From the NCBI RefSeq assembly GCF_026340975.1, contig NZ_JAPEOS010000002.1, positions 1,485,001-1,549,000 on the forward strand: DNA of 64,000 nucleotides. Reading direction: 5' to 3'. Positions 36,892 through 45,145 of this stretch are shown piece after piece (positions within the stretch are counted from its first letter, which is position 1; each line of letters begins with the position of its first letter). The stretch is from Streptomyces sp. NBC_01214. GTDB lineage: Bacteria; Actinomycetota; Actinomycetes; Streptomycetales; Streptomycetaceae. The notes under the pieces are model-generated. The model was not told the DNA's origin. It made no database searches and worked only from the letters and a program-made list of their open reading frames with translations. The position numbers were made by a program, and so were the translations under genes.

Positions 36892-37998
36892 ATGGCAGGC
36901 ACCGACCGCGAGAAGGCTCTCGACGCCGCTCTCGCACAGATTGAACGGCAATTCGGCAAGGGTGCGGTCATGCGCCTCGGCGACAAGCCGAACGACCCCA
37001 TCGAGGTCATCCCCACCGGGTCGACCGCGCTGGACATCGCCCTCGGCGTCGGCGGGCTGCCCCGCGGCCGTGTGATCGAGGTGTACGGCCCTGAGTCCTC
37101 CGGTAAGACGACCCTGACCCTGCACGCCGTGGCCAACGCACAGAAGGCCGGCGGCACCGTCGCCTTCGTGGACGCCGAGCACGCGCTCGACCCCGAGTAC
37201 GCGAAGGCCCTCGGCGTCGACACCGACAACCTCATCCTGTCGCAGCCGGACACCGGCGAGCAGGCGCTGGAGATCGTGGACATGCTGGTCCGCTCCGGTG
37301 CCCTCGACCTGATCGTCATCGACTCCGTGGCGGCCCTCGTGCCGCGCGCTGAGATCGAGGGTGAGATGGGTGACTCGCACGTCGGTCTCCAGGCCCGACT
37401 GATGAGCCAGGCGCTCCGGAAGATCACCGGTGCGCTCAACCAGTCCAAGACCACCGCGATCTTCATCAACCAGCTCCGCGAGAAGATCGGTGTGATGTTC
37501 GGCTCGCCCGAGACCACCACCGGTGGTCGCGCGCTGAAGTTCTACGCCTCCGTGCGCCTCGACATCCGCCGCATCGAGACCCTGAAGGACGGCACGGACG
37601 CGGTCGGTAACCGCACTCGCGTCAAGGTCGTCAAGAACAAGGTCGCGCCCCCGTTCAAGCAGGCCGAGTTCGACATCCTCTACGGTCAGGGCATCAGCCG
37701 CGAGGGCGGTCTGATCGACATGGGCGTGGAGCACGGCTTCGTGCGCAAGGCCGGCGCCTGGTACACGTACGAGGGCGACCAGCTCGGCCAGGGCAAGGAG
37801 AACGCCCGTAACTTCCTGAAGGACAACCCCGACCTCGCCAACGAGATCGAGCGGAAGATCAAGGAGAAGCTGGGCGTGGGTGTCCGCAAGGACGCCGCCG
37901 AAGCCGGTACGGACGCGGCCGACGCCGCGGCCACCGCCGTGCCCGCCCCGGCAACGAAGGCCAAGACGACGGCCAAGGCCGCCGTGGCCAAGAGCTGA
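36892..37998 (+). CDS. recA: Recombinase RecA
   Basis: A 368-residue RecA: an N-terminal helix, Walker A GPESSGKT (66-73), Walker B-like LIVIDSVAAL, loops L1 and L2, and a C-terminal domain with an Ala/Thr/Lys-rich tail. It catalyses strand exchange and promotes LexA self-cleavage. ATG 36892 (MAGTDREKAL) was chosen; an ORF extends 22 codons upstream through the promoter. The start is preceded by GTGG, a weak Shine-Dalgarno. No intein is present. recX follows after a 3-bp gap. Confidence 0.97.
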   Translation: MAGTDREKALDAALAQIERQFGKGAVMRLGDKPNDPIEVIPTGSTALDIALGVGGLPRGRVIEVYGPESSGKTTLTLHAVANAQKAGGTVAFVDAEHALDPEYAKALGVDTDNLILSQPDTGEQALEIVDMLVRSGALDLIVIDSVAALVPRAEIEGEMGDSHVGLQARLMSQALRKITGALNQSKTTAIFINQLREKIGVMFGSPETTTGGRALKFYASVRLDIRRIETLKDGTDAVGNRTRVKVVKNKVAPPFKQAEFDILYGQGISREGGLIDMGVEHGFVRKAGAWYTYEGDQLGQGKENARNFLKDNPDLANEIERKIKEKLGVGVRKDAAEAGTDAADAAATAVPAPATKAKTTAKAAVAKS

Positions 37999-38001
37999 CC
38001 C

Positions 38002-38568
38002 GTGCGGGAGCAGGAAGGGGGCGGCGAGCGCCGGGACGGCCGTGAGGGCCGTTCGGAGTTGCCGCCCCAGAGCCCCGAGGAGCAGGCGCGGGCGATCTGT
38101 CTGCGCCTGCTCACCGGGAGCCCGCGTACCCGGCGCCAGCTTGCGGACGCCCTGCACAAGCGGGGCATCCCCGAGGAGGTGTCGCAGCAGGTCCTCTCCC
38201 GGTACGAGGAGGTGGGCCTGATCGACGACGCGGCCTTCGCCGGAGCCTGGGTCGAGTCCCGGCACCGCGGCCGGGGCCTGGCCCGCCGGGCGCTGGCCCA
38301 GGAGCTCCGGACCAAGGGGGTGCACGCCACCCTCGTGGAGGAGGCCCTGGAGCTACTGGACTCCGATCAGGAAGAGCAGACCGCCCGGGAGCTCGTGGAG
38401 CGCAAGCTCCGTTCCACCCGGGGGCTGGAGCGGGACAAGCGGATCCGGCGCCTCGCCGGGATGCTCGCCCGCAAGGGATACCCGGAGGGCATGGCCCTGC
38501 GGGTGGTGCGCCGCGCGCTGGAGGCGGAGGGCGACGACGCCGACGACCTGGGGTACCCGGGGGAGTGA
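38002..38568 (+). CDS. recX: Regulatory protein RecX
   Basis: A 188-residue RecX, an inhibitor of RecA filament extension. It starts with a polar Gly/Glu/Arg-rich N-terminal extension of about 30 residues, then three-helix repeats (ARAICLRLLTGSPRTRRQLADAL, VGLIDDAAFAGAWVESR, RRLAGMLARKGYPEGMALRVV). GTG 38002 is 3 bp after the recA stop, so it is almost certainly translated with recA. Co-expression limits RecA activity. A hairpin CCCGGGG/CCCCGGG (38578-38601) follows. Confidence 0.95.
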   Translation: MREQEGGGERRDGREGRSELPPQSPEEQARAICLRLLTGSPRTRRQLADALHKRGIPEEVSQQVLSRYEEVGLIDDAAFAGAWVESRHRGRGLARRALAQELRTKGVHATLVEEALELLDSDQEEQTARELVERKLRSTRGLERDKRIRRLAGMLARKGYPEGMALRVVRRALEAEGDDADDLGYPGE

Positions 38569-38658
38569 GCCGGTGGACCCGGGGTGGGGGTAGCCCCCGG
38601 GACCAGACGCCGGGGCACGCCAATGTCAAGCACCGGGCACGGCGGCAGAGTTGGCCGC

Positions 38659-41220
38659 ATGATGCTGCGTTACGCCCTCCAGACCATCAGGGACCGCAAG
38701 GCCGGTTTCCTCGGCGCCTTCGTCGCACTGCTGTGCGCGGCCGCCCTCGTCACGGCCTGCGGGACACTCCTGGAAACGGGCCTCCGCGGAAAGATCGGCA
38801 CCGAGCGCTACGCAGCCACGCCGATCCTCGTCTCCGCCGACCAGAACGTCCACGAGACCACGGTCAGGGAGAAGAAGGGCGGACGGACCAAGGCCAAGCA
38901 CAAGGCCAAGCCCGTCGCCGAGCGGGCCTGGCTCCCCGCCGCCACCACGGACACGGTCCGTGCCGTACCCGGCGTCGAACGGGTCGTCCCCGAGCTCACC
39001 TTCCAGGCCGTCCCGCTGCTCGAGGCCCCCGGGGCGCCGGTGCCCTCGTACGGGCACGCCTGGGCCTCCGCCGCACTGACCCCCTTCACCCTCAGCGAGG
39101 GCCGCGCCCCGCAGAGCGGCGGCGAGGTCGTCGTCGACCGTGCCCTGGCCGCCCGCGCCGGGCTGGAGCCCGGCGCCGAGTTCGCCGTGCAGTCCACCGG
39201 CGAACCCAAGACGTACCGGGTCAGCGGGGTCGCGAAGACGGACCGGGGCGCCCGGGGCGACCTCGCGCAGCAGCACGCGCTCTTCTTCAGCGACGACGAG
39301 GCCCGGCGCCTCGCCGCCCGCGACGGCCAGGTCAGCGCCATCGGAGTGCTGCCCGCGCCGGGTGTCGGCGCCACCGAGCTCGCCGCCCGCGTCGAGCGGG
39401 CGTTGCAGGGCACCACGGCGCAGGTCGCCACGGGCGATGACCGCGGCCCCGTCGAATTCCTCGACGCCGCCGGCGCCCGCATCAAGCTGGTCTCCATGGG
39501 CGGTGCGATGGGCGGTACCTCGCTGCTCGTTGCGATCCTTGTGGTCGTCGGCACCTTCGCGCTCTCCGTCCAGCAGCGCTACCGCGAACTCGCCCTGCTG
39601 CGGGCCATCGCCGCCACCCCGGGGCAGCTACGCCGCATGATCGGCAGGGAAGCGCTGCTCGTCGGCCTGGCCGCCGGCGGTGCCGGAGCGCTCGCCGGGC
39701 TACCGCTCGCCGCCTGGCTGCACGGCCGGTTCGTCGACAGCGGGGTCGTCCCCGTCACCCTGGAGCGCACCGCCGGCATCTTCCCTATGTGCGCGGCCGT
39801 CGCCGCCAGCCTGCTCGGAGCCTGGGCCGCCGCCCGGATCACCGGCCGCCGGATCGCCCGAATCCGCCCGGCCGAGGCGCTCGCCGAAGCCGCCGTGGAG
39901 CGGGGGCGGCCCGGTTGGATCCGCAGCGGGCTCGGCGTGCTGCTGCTGGCGGGCGGGGCGGTGCTGGTCGTCGCACTCGGCTCGTTGCGCACCGAGCCGG
40001 CCTCCACCCCGGTCACCTTCCTCGCCGTGGTGGTACTGGCCGGGGCGGTTGCGCTGCTCGGCCCGCTGCTCGTACGGGGCGCCACCGCGCTGCTCGCCGG
40101 ACCGCTGCGGCTGGCCGGCCCGGGCGGCCACCTGGCCACCGCCAACCTGCGCGGGAACGCCGCGCGCATGGCCTCCGCCGTCACCCCGCTCGCGCTGCTG
40201 ATCGGCATGACCTGCACCGTGCTCTTCATCACCCCGACGCTCGGGAACGCCGCCCGGGCCCAGGCCCGCGACGGGATCCGGGCCCCGTGGGCACTGGCCG
40301 CGCAGGGGCCCGGAGTGACGCGGGAGGCAGCCGAGCGGGTCCGGCGTACCCCGGGAGTCGCGGCGGTCACCGAGATCGTGCACACATCGGTACGGGTGGG
40401 GCTGACGAAGTACGCCGCCCAGGGCGTGACCCCGGCCGGGCTGACCCGGACCTGGGACCCGGAGGTCACCGGCGGCAGCCTGGACGGCTTCGGCGGGGGG
40501 AACGCGGCGGTGAGCGAACTCGCCGCCGACCAGCTGGGGCTGAAGCCGGGGAGCCCGCTGAAGCTGACACTGGGGGACGGAACACCGGTCACGCTGACGG
40601 TCTCGGCCGTGTACGCGCGGGGCCTCGGCTTCGGCGATATGACGCTGCCGCACGGGCTGGTGGCCGCGCACGCGGACAATCCGCTGGCCGCCGGCGTGTT
40701 GGTGGCGGCGGAACCGGGTTCCGCGGTCGGACGGGAGCAACTGGCCGCTGCGGTAGAGGCGTTCCCGAACGTACGGGTGCTGTCCGCGGCGGACGCAGAC
40801 GCGGTACGGGCGGAGCGGCAGGACGCCGGGGCGGAGATCAACCTGTTGGCGATGGGGCTGGTGCTGGCCTTCACGGCGATCGCGGTGGTGAACACGCTCG
40901 CGATGTCGACCGCCGAGCGGTTCCGGGAGTTCGCGATGCTGCGGCTGGCCGGGGCGAAGCGCCGGCAGGTGCTGCGGATGCTGCGGACGGAGGCGCTCGC
41001 GGTGGCCCTGATCGGGACGGCGCTGGGTTCGGGGATCGCGCTGGCCGTACTGACCGCGTTCAGCGTGGGCATGACGGGGGTGGCGGCGCCCGCGGTGCTG
41101 CCGGTGGCCTACGCGGCGGTGGTGGGGGTGGCCGGGGTGCTGGCCCTGGCCGCCACCGCCCTCCCGGGCCGGGTGGCCTTGCGGGTACCTCCGGTGGCCA
41201 TCGCCACGGCGAAGGGGTAG
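38659..41220 (+). CDS. FtsX-type ABC transporter permease, no ATPase nearby
   Basis: 853 residues with about ten membrane segments arranged as two MacB/FtsX units. The N-terminal helix (about 15-35) is followed by a large extracytoplasmic domain, then FtsX-like helices with QQRYRELALLRAIAATPGQLRRM, a second extracytoplasmic domain and FREFAMLRLAGAKRRQVLRM. These proteins drive mechanotransmission or lipid/peptide transport together with a LolD-like ATPase. No ATPase gene adjoins it; recX is upstream and the opposite-strand rhodanese gene downstream. ATG 38659 was chosen; it has only GGCAGAG upstream, and ATG 38662 is equally possible. Confidence 0.85.
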   Translation: MMLRYALQTIRDRKAGFLGAFVALLCAAALVTACGTLLETGLRGKIGTERYAATPILVSADQNVHETTVREKKGGRTKAKHKAKPVAERAWLPAATTDTVRAVPGVERVVPELTFQAVPLLEAPGAPVPSYGHAWASAALTPFTLSEGRAPQSGGEVVVDRALAARAGLEPGAEFAVQSTGEPKTYRVSGVAKTDRGARGDLAQQHALFFSDDEARRLAARDGQVSAIGVLPAPGVGATELAARVERALQGTTAQVATGDDRGPVEFLDAAGARIKLVSMGGAMGGTSLLVAILVVVGTFALSVQQRYRELALLRAIAATPGQLRRMIGREALLVGLAAGGAGALAGLPLAAWLHGRFVDSGVVPVTLERTAGIFPMCAAVAASLLGAWAAARITGRRIARIRPAEALAEAAVERGRPGWIRSGLGVLLLAGGAVLVVALGSLRTEPASTPVTFLAVVVLAGAVALLGPLLVRGATALLAGPLRLAGPGGHLATANLRGNAARMASAVTPLALLIGMTCTVLFITPTLGNAARAQARDGIRAPWALAAQGPGVTREAAERVRRTPGVAAVTEIVHTSVRVGLTKYAAQGVTPAGLTRTWDPEVTGGSLDGFGGGNAAVSELAADQLGLKPGSPLKLTLGDGTPVTLTVSAVYARGLGFGDMTLPHGLVAAHADNPLAAGVLVAAEPGSAVGREQLAAAVEAFPNVRVLSAADADAVRAERQDAGAEINLLAMGLVLAFTAIAVVNTLAMSTAERFREFAMLRLAGAKRRQVLRMLRTEALAVALIGTALGSGIALAVLTAFSVGMTGVAAPAVLPVAYAAVVGVAGVLALAATALPGRVALRVPPVAIATAKG

Positions 41221-41252
41221 CCCCCAGAAGCGCTGCTCGTGCGTCGCCGTTG

Positions 41253-41271
41253 CCGGGGGCACTGCCCCCGG
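41253..41271. terminator. GC hairpin after the permease gene
   Basis: CCGGGGGC-ACT-GCCCCCGG lies 32 bp after the permease stop. Together with the next palindrome it sits between convergent genes and can end both transcripts. Confidence 0.65.
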
Positions 41272-41279
41272 AACCCGCG

Positions 41280-41328
41280 CCTCAATCGCCGGCGAGGCTG
41301 GATTTTCCAGCCCGTCCGGCGTTTGAGG
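41280..41328. repeat. Streptomyces-type intergenic palindrome
   Basis: Two arms of 23 bp (41280-41302 and 41306-41328; CCTCAATCGCCGGCGAGGC and its near complement) match at 20 of 23 positions around a short loop. The type CCTCAAACGCCGGACGGGCTGG/CCAGCCCGTCCGGCGTTTGAGG is a familiar dispersed palindrome at the ends of Streptomyces genes. Confidence 0.7.
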
Positions 41329-41355
41329 ACCGGGTCCGGGCGGAGCCCGGGGATT

Positions 41356-41745
41356 TCAGGCGGGCGCGACCGGGAGGCCGGCGGACTTCCAGGCCTGGAA
41401 GCCGCCGGTCAGGTCCGTCGCGCGGTGGAGGCCCAGGGCATGGAGCGAGGCCGCGGCGAGGCTGGACGCGTAGCCCTCGTTGCAGACCACCACCACCTGG
41501 AGGTCGTGGCTCGTGGCCTCGGGGAGGCGGTGGCTGCCCCGTGGGTCCAGGCGCCACTCCAGCTCGTTGCGCTCAACCACCAGTGCGCCCGGGATCAGCC
41601 CGTCCCGCTCGCGCAGGGCCTGGTAGCGGATGTCCACCAGGAGGGCACCGGCGCGGGAGGCGGCGTACGCCTCCCGCGCATCCACGCGGGTGTAGCCCGC
41701 GCGGACCCGCTCCAGCAGTTCGTCGATGCCGATCGGGGCGCTCAC
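41356..41745 (-). CDS. Rhodanese-like sulfurtransferase
   Basis: 129 residues of a single rhodanese domain with substrate-loop cysteine Cys88 in VVVCNEGYASS and CDC25-like fold motifs (VDIRYQALRERDGLIPGAL). Such enzymes move sulfane sulfur to cyanide, thiols or proteins. GTG 41745 overlaps the dioxygenase stop by 4 bp (GTGA), so the genes are translationally coupled. With the dioxygenase it forms a small cysteine/sulfur operon. Confidence 0.88.
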   Translation of the reverse strand: MSAPIGIDELLERVRAGYTRVDAREAYAASRAGALLVDIRYQALRERDGLIPGALVVERNELEWRLDPRGSHRLPEATSHDLQVVVVCNEGYASSLAAASLHALGLHRATDLTGGFQAWKSAGLPVAPA

Positions 41746-42290
41746 TGCCAGTCCGCCGGACGCTCGACGTGCTCCAGGCTGAGCACCGGGCCGCTGCGGC
41801 TGTAGCGGCGGATCAGCGGGAGCGGCGGGTAGTAGGCGTGCACGGAGACCGCGTGCTCGGCCTGCGACTCGTTGAGGACCTCGTGCACGTGGTGTTCCCG
41901 GAAGGCGCGCCCCGATCCCGCGGCCAGGGTGCGGCGGCGGTCGACGTCCGGGGCCAGTTCCAAGGACTTCCAGCCCTCCGCGGGCAGGCGCACGGTCAGC
42001 GAGTGCTCGGTGAGCCGGCCCTGGGCGGTGGCGAACGCGCCCCGCGATTCGGCGTGGTCGTGCCAGCCGGTGCCCGTGCCCGGCGGCCAGCCGATCAGCC
42101 AGGCCTCGCTGCCGCCCGGCCCGTCCAGCCGGATCCAGGTGCGGCCCTCGGGATCGAGCGGCAGCGAAGCCACGATCTCCGGGTCGGCCGCCGTGCGGAG
42201 GGCGAAATCGAGGAGCTCGGCGGCCGTGGGGCCGTCGGCCGCCGGCGAGGACTCCGGGGCGTACGAGGGTGCGGATGCGGGAGCAGACAT
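41742..42290 (-). CDS. Cysteine dioxygenase family protein
   Basis: A 182-residue cupin. The iron ligands are His77 and His79 in WHDHAESRGAF, with His151 in SVHAYYPP as the likely third. Cysteine dioxygenases oxidise cysteine to cysteine sulfinate with O2 and Fe(II). The N-terminal about 20 residues are low-complexity Ser/Ala/Pro. ATG 42290 was chosen. The gene is first in a two-gene operon with a rhodanese. A 28-codon leader peptide with three Cys codons lies 77 bp upstream, so expression may depend on Cys-tRNA supply. Activity on other thiols (3-mercaptopropionate) is possible. Confidence 0.88.
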   Translation of the reverse strand: MSAPASAPSYAPESSPAADGPTAAELLDFALRTAADPEIVASLPLDPEGRTWIRLDGPGGSEAWLIGWPPGTGTGWHDHAESRGAFATAQGRLTEHSLTVRLPAEGWKSLELAPDVDRRRTLAAGSGRAFREHHVHEVLNESQAEHAVSVHAYYPPLPLIRRYSRSGPVLSLEHVERPADWQ

Positions 42291-42367
42291 GAAGGGGACC
42301 GTTCCTGGGTTCGCGGAGGTGCGCGCAGGCCGGTGGACGGCACGGGGCGCGCGGGAGGAAGGGCGAA

Positions 42368-42454
42368 TCAGCAGGAAGGGCGACACACGCAGCCCGCGTA
42401 GCGGAGCAGGTCCATATGGACCCTCCGCCACAGGCGTACGTCGTTGCCGGTCAT
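42368..42454 (-). CDS. Cys-rich leader peptide for the cysteine dioxygenase operon
   Basis: 28 codons, beginning MTGNDVRLWRRVHMDLLRYA and ending CVCRPSC just before the stop, so Cys codons are 22 (TGC), 24 (TGT) and 28 (TGC). The H-x-D-L-x-R core is typical of actinobacterial putative leader peptides found before sulfur genes. It starts leaderless from its own promoter (42461-42490) and ends 77 nt before the dioxygenase start. Ribosome stalling at the Cys codons could change translation or transcription downstream. I could not find a convincing terminator hairpin, so translational coupling is also open. Confidence 0.75.
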   Translation of the reverse strand: MTGNDVRLWRRVHMDLLRYAGCVCRPSC

Positions 42455-42460
42455 TCCGCG

Positions 42461-42490
42461 AGTGAACCACGGAGTTCCGGAGACGGTCAA
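42461..42490 (-). promoter_or_regulatory. Promoter of the Cys leader and dioxygenase operon
   Basis: On the minus strand, TTGACC (42485-42490) and TTCACT (42461-42466) are 18 bp apart, and the leader ATG at 42454 starts six bases after the -10. The -35 overlaps the stop codon of the flavin monooxygenase gene, so the operon can be transcribed independently. Confidence 0.65.
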
Positions 42491-44094
42491 TCGATCACCA
42501 CGGTCGGTGCGGGGGCCGGCGACGGCGTCGGTGACGGTTTCGCCGTGGACGGCGCCGGCACCCGGGACGCGGGCGCGCCCGCCCGTAGGGTGTCCGCCGC
42601 CTCGTACAGCTCCGCCGGGCGGACCCCCGCGAAGGTCGCCGCCAAGTGCCCGTCGGGCCGCACCAGCAGTACGGTGTGCGCCGGAGCCCCCGGGTAGCTG
42701 TCCGCGACCAGCAGGTCGGTACGGACCGGGAGGGCGCTCACCGCCGCGGCGAGTCGGGGCATCAGTCCGGCGCCGAGCCAGTGCCGGCGGTCCCAGACTC
42801 CAGTGCCGGGAGCCACCAGGACCACCAGCAGCCGGCCCTGCCCGAGCAGGTCCCGCAGGGGCACGGTCGCCCCGTCGGGGGCGGTCACCGCAACGTTCGC
42901 CACCGGGCCGCCCGGCTCCGTGGCCGTCGGGACCTCGCGCACGGCGACCGGCGGGGCGTACGTGGGCTCCGCGCCCAGCGGCCCGCGCCCCAGGTGGCCT
43001 TCGGTGAGCAGGGATTCGGCGGAACGCGCGGCGCCGGGGAGGTAGGTGCGCAGGCCGCCCCCGGCCCGCAGCGACGGCATCGCCTGGTCGGCGGCGCGCA
43101 GCCGGGAGGCGACCGCGGTGCGCCGCTCGCCCTCGTAGCTGTCGAGCAGGGCCTCGGAAGCCCCCTGGTGCCAGACCAGGGAGAGCTTCCACGCCAGGTT
43201 CTCGGCGTCCCGGAGTCCCTCCTCGACCCCCTGGGTGCCGAGCGCGCCCAGCAGGTGCGCGGCGTCTCCGGCGAGGAAGGCGCGGCCGTCGCGCCAGCGC
43301 CGGGCGAGGCGGTGGTGCAGGGTGTGGACCCCGGTGTCGATGAGGTCGTACGGGGGTGTCGTGCCGCCGCACCACACCGCGAGGGTGTCGCGGATCAAGG
43401 TCACCAGTACGTCGGGGGTCACGAGTTCCCCGCGGGGCGGGAGCAGCCAGTCCAGCCGCCACACCCCGTCGGGCAGTGGTCGGGAGGTGACCTCGTGCGG
43501 CGGGTTGCGGTGCAGCAAGGCCTCGCCGGGCCAGGGCAATTCGGTGCGCAGCGCGGCCACGGCGTGCCGCTCCACGGCGGTGCGGCCCGGGAAGCGGATG
43601 CCGAGCAGCTTGCGCACGGTGGAGCGGGCGCCGTCGCAGCCGACCAGGTAACTCCCGCGCCACCAGGTGGTTTCGGCGCCCCGGGTGTGCGCGGTGACGC
43701 CCCGGCCGTCCTGCTCCAGGGAGTCCAGCTTGCTGTCGGTGACCAGTTGGACGAGCGGGTGGGCCGCGGCTGCGTCGCGCAGTCCGCGCGTCAGCGCGTG
43801 CTGCGGCACGTGCAGCGGGGCCGGGTGGTCCTCGAAGGTGATCCGCCGGTCGGTCTGGCGCCGGCGCATCGTGCGCCAGGCGGCGAAGTACGCCCCCTCG
43901 TCGCGCAGCGTCGTACAGCCCAGTCGGTGCGCCATGGCCGCCGTTTCGGCGTGCAGGACGACGGTACGGGCCGGGCGGACCTCTTCCTTGCCGGGCCCTT
44001 CGTCGAGCACGACGGAGGGCACGCCCGCACCCGCCAGGGCGAGCGACAGGGACAGCCCGACGGGTCCCGCGCCGACGACGATCACCGGGTCCAT
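42487..44094 (-). CDS. FAD-dependent aromatic monooxygenase
   Basis: 535 residues of the group A flavin monooxygenase type: N-terminal GAGPVG (8-13), then FLAGDAAHLLGALGTQGVEEGLRDAENLAWKL with the GD motif (about residues 275-305) that binds the FAD ribityl, and a C-terminal thioredoxin-like extension. The protein ends in a Pro/Ala/Thr-rich tail. Substrates are usually phenolic, such as polyketide intermediates or degradation products. ATG 44094 has GGGAGC upstream; an ORF extends 15 codons further. It is a single gene followed by the Cys leader, with no polyketide genes nearby, so the substrate is unknown. Confidence 0.85.
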   Translation of the reverse strand: MDPVIVVGAGPVGLSLSLALAGAGVPSVVLDEGPGKEEVRPARTVVLHAETAAMAHRLGCTTLRDEGAYFAAWRTMRRRQTDRRITFEDHPAPLHVPQHALTRGLRDAAAAHPLVQLVTDSKLDSLEQDGRGVTAHTRGAETTWWRGSYLVGCDGARSTVRKLLGIRFPGRTAVERHAVAALRTELPWPGEALLHRNPPHEVTSRPLPDGVWRLDWLLPPRGELVTPDVLVTLIRDTLAVWCGGTTPPYDLIDTGVHTLHHRLARRWRDGRAFLAGDAAHLLGALGTQGVEEGLRDAENLAWKLSLVWHQGASEALLDSYEGERRTAVASRLRAADQAMPSLRAGGGLRTYLPGAARSAESLLTEGHLGRGPLGAEPTYAPPVAVREVPTATEPGGPVANVAVTAPDGATVPLRDLLGQGRLLVVLVAPGTGVWDRRHWLGAGLMPRLAAAVSALPVRTDLLVADSYPGAPAHTVLLVRPDGHLAATFAGVRPAELYEAADTLRAGAPASRVPAPSTAKPSPTPSPAPAPTVVID

Positions 44095-44651
44095 GGCGCG
44101 GCTCCCGATGTCCGGTATGTGATCACAGAACGTATGCAACCCACTGTAGGTGCCCGCGTCAAGTGACCCTGGTCGGCGCAGCGGTAAATGGAATCGGAAA
44201 TTCCGAAAGGGTCGTCACTTCCGTCGCGGCCGACACCCTCGCGGAGCATCGAACCGCGCTACGGCCCGGCCGTTCCCGGTGGTCGTGGCGGTCCCGCATC
44301 GCGGGCGTCGCCGCCCGATGGGAGCCGGATCAAGGGCGGGTCGCATGACGGTCGGGTCGCACGACCGTCGGTGATTCGGGGGTCGGGTCCACCCCGGCCG
44401 TTCGGCCGATTTTCGACACGGTGCGGCCCGAATCCACCCCTTCGTAATTCGGCCAGTTTTCCGGAACTAATCCCCTCGGTTTTTTATTGGGGCGGGCTGA
44501 CCGGTCTTCTGCTCTTTTCCTTTCGGCGGCCATGGGGGTGATTCTCAAGTAACCCTCAGAAGGTTGCTCTTCTGCTTGCCGGGTTCTGGTGGGGGTGGAA
44601 CTGTCGTGGCACCGGGAATTTCCGGATCGACCGAGAAAAGGACGGGCGAAA
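44095..44651. other. Non-coding region before the secreted protein gene
   Basis: About 557 bp between two divergent genes. It is locally AT-richer (TTTTTTATTGGGG near 44480) than its surroundings. Short ORFs on both strands have no coding signal. It probably holds the promoters for both genes. A possible -35 (TTGCTC at 44564-44569) has no clear -10. Confidence 0.55.
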
Positions 44652-44975
44652 ATGAAGAAGCGGTACACGGCACTGCTCGCCGGTGCGGCGATGGCGCTCC
44701 TCGGGCTTCAAGGGGGCGTGGCGACCGCGTCCCCTACGGGCTGGCCGACCGGGTGTGCCAACGAGAGGGCCTCGACCGGCGCGGGCTGGTTAGCCACCTG
44801 TCGTCACAGCAACGGTGGACACTACAAGGCGGCGGTCATCTGCGTGCGCGAGGACGGCGGCGGCGACGTCAGCGTTCATTCGGTGGAATGGAAGGACGGG
44901 CGCGATCCCTCGTTCATCGCCTGCCCGCCGTTCACTTCGGTGAAGAGCGGCGGCATCATCACGAGGTCCTATTGA
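44652..44975 (+). CDS. Small secreted Cys-rich protein, TTA-containing
   Basis: 107 residues. A classic Sec signal peptide (MKKRYTALLAGAAMALLGLQ) has a likely cleavage after ATA (mature start SPTG). The about 80-residue mature part has four cysteines, which could form two disulfides, and no recognised domain. Codon 47 is TTA (44790-44792), a rare leucine codon that needs the bldA tRNA, so translation is probably tied to development. AAAGGA precedes ATG 44652 at a long spacing. The 5' region is AT-rich, which is consistent with a recently acquired gene. Confidence 0.78.
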   Translation: MKKRYTALLAGAAMALLGLQGGVATASPTGWPTGCANERASTGAGWLATCRHSNGGHYKAAVICVREDGGGDVSVHSVEWKDGRDPSFIACPPFTSVKSGGIITRSY

Positions 44976-45048
44976 TGGACTAGATCGCTCGACGCTCCAC
45001 CGTGAGGCGACCTTCGAAGCCGGAAGCCGCGCCGATCGGTACAACGCA

Positions 45049-45083
45049 GTGTGGTGCGGCGGATGAATTCCGCCGCACCACAC
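45049..45083. terminator. Perfect bidirectional terminator before gluD
   Basis: A 15-bp perfect inverted repeat (GTGTGGTGCGGCGGA and its complement) with loop TGAAT. It separates the secreted protein gene from the convergent glu operon. Confidence 0.92.
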
Positions 45084-45145
45084 AGGCTGTGCACTATGAA
45101 TGACGTGAGGTCAGGCCCCGAAGGGTTCCCGGACCGGGAGGGCCG

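Noticed and set aside
44330..44668. Minus-strand ORF of 112 codons before the secreted gene
   Set aside because: It lies across the upstream AT-rich control region and lacks a start signal, coding bias or family.
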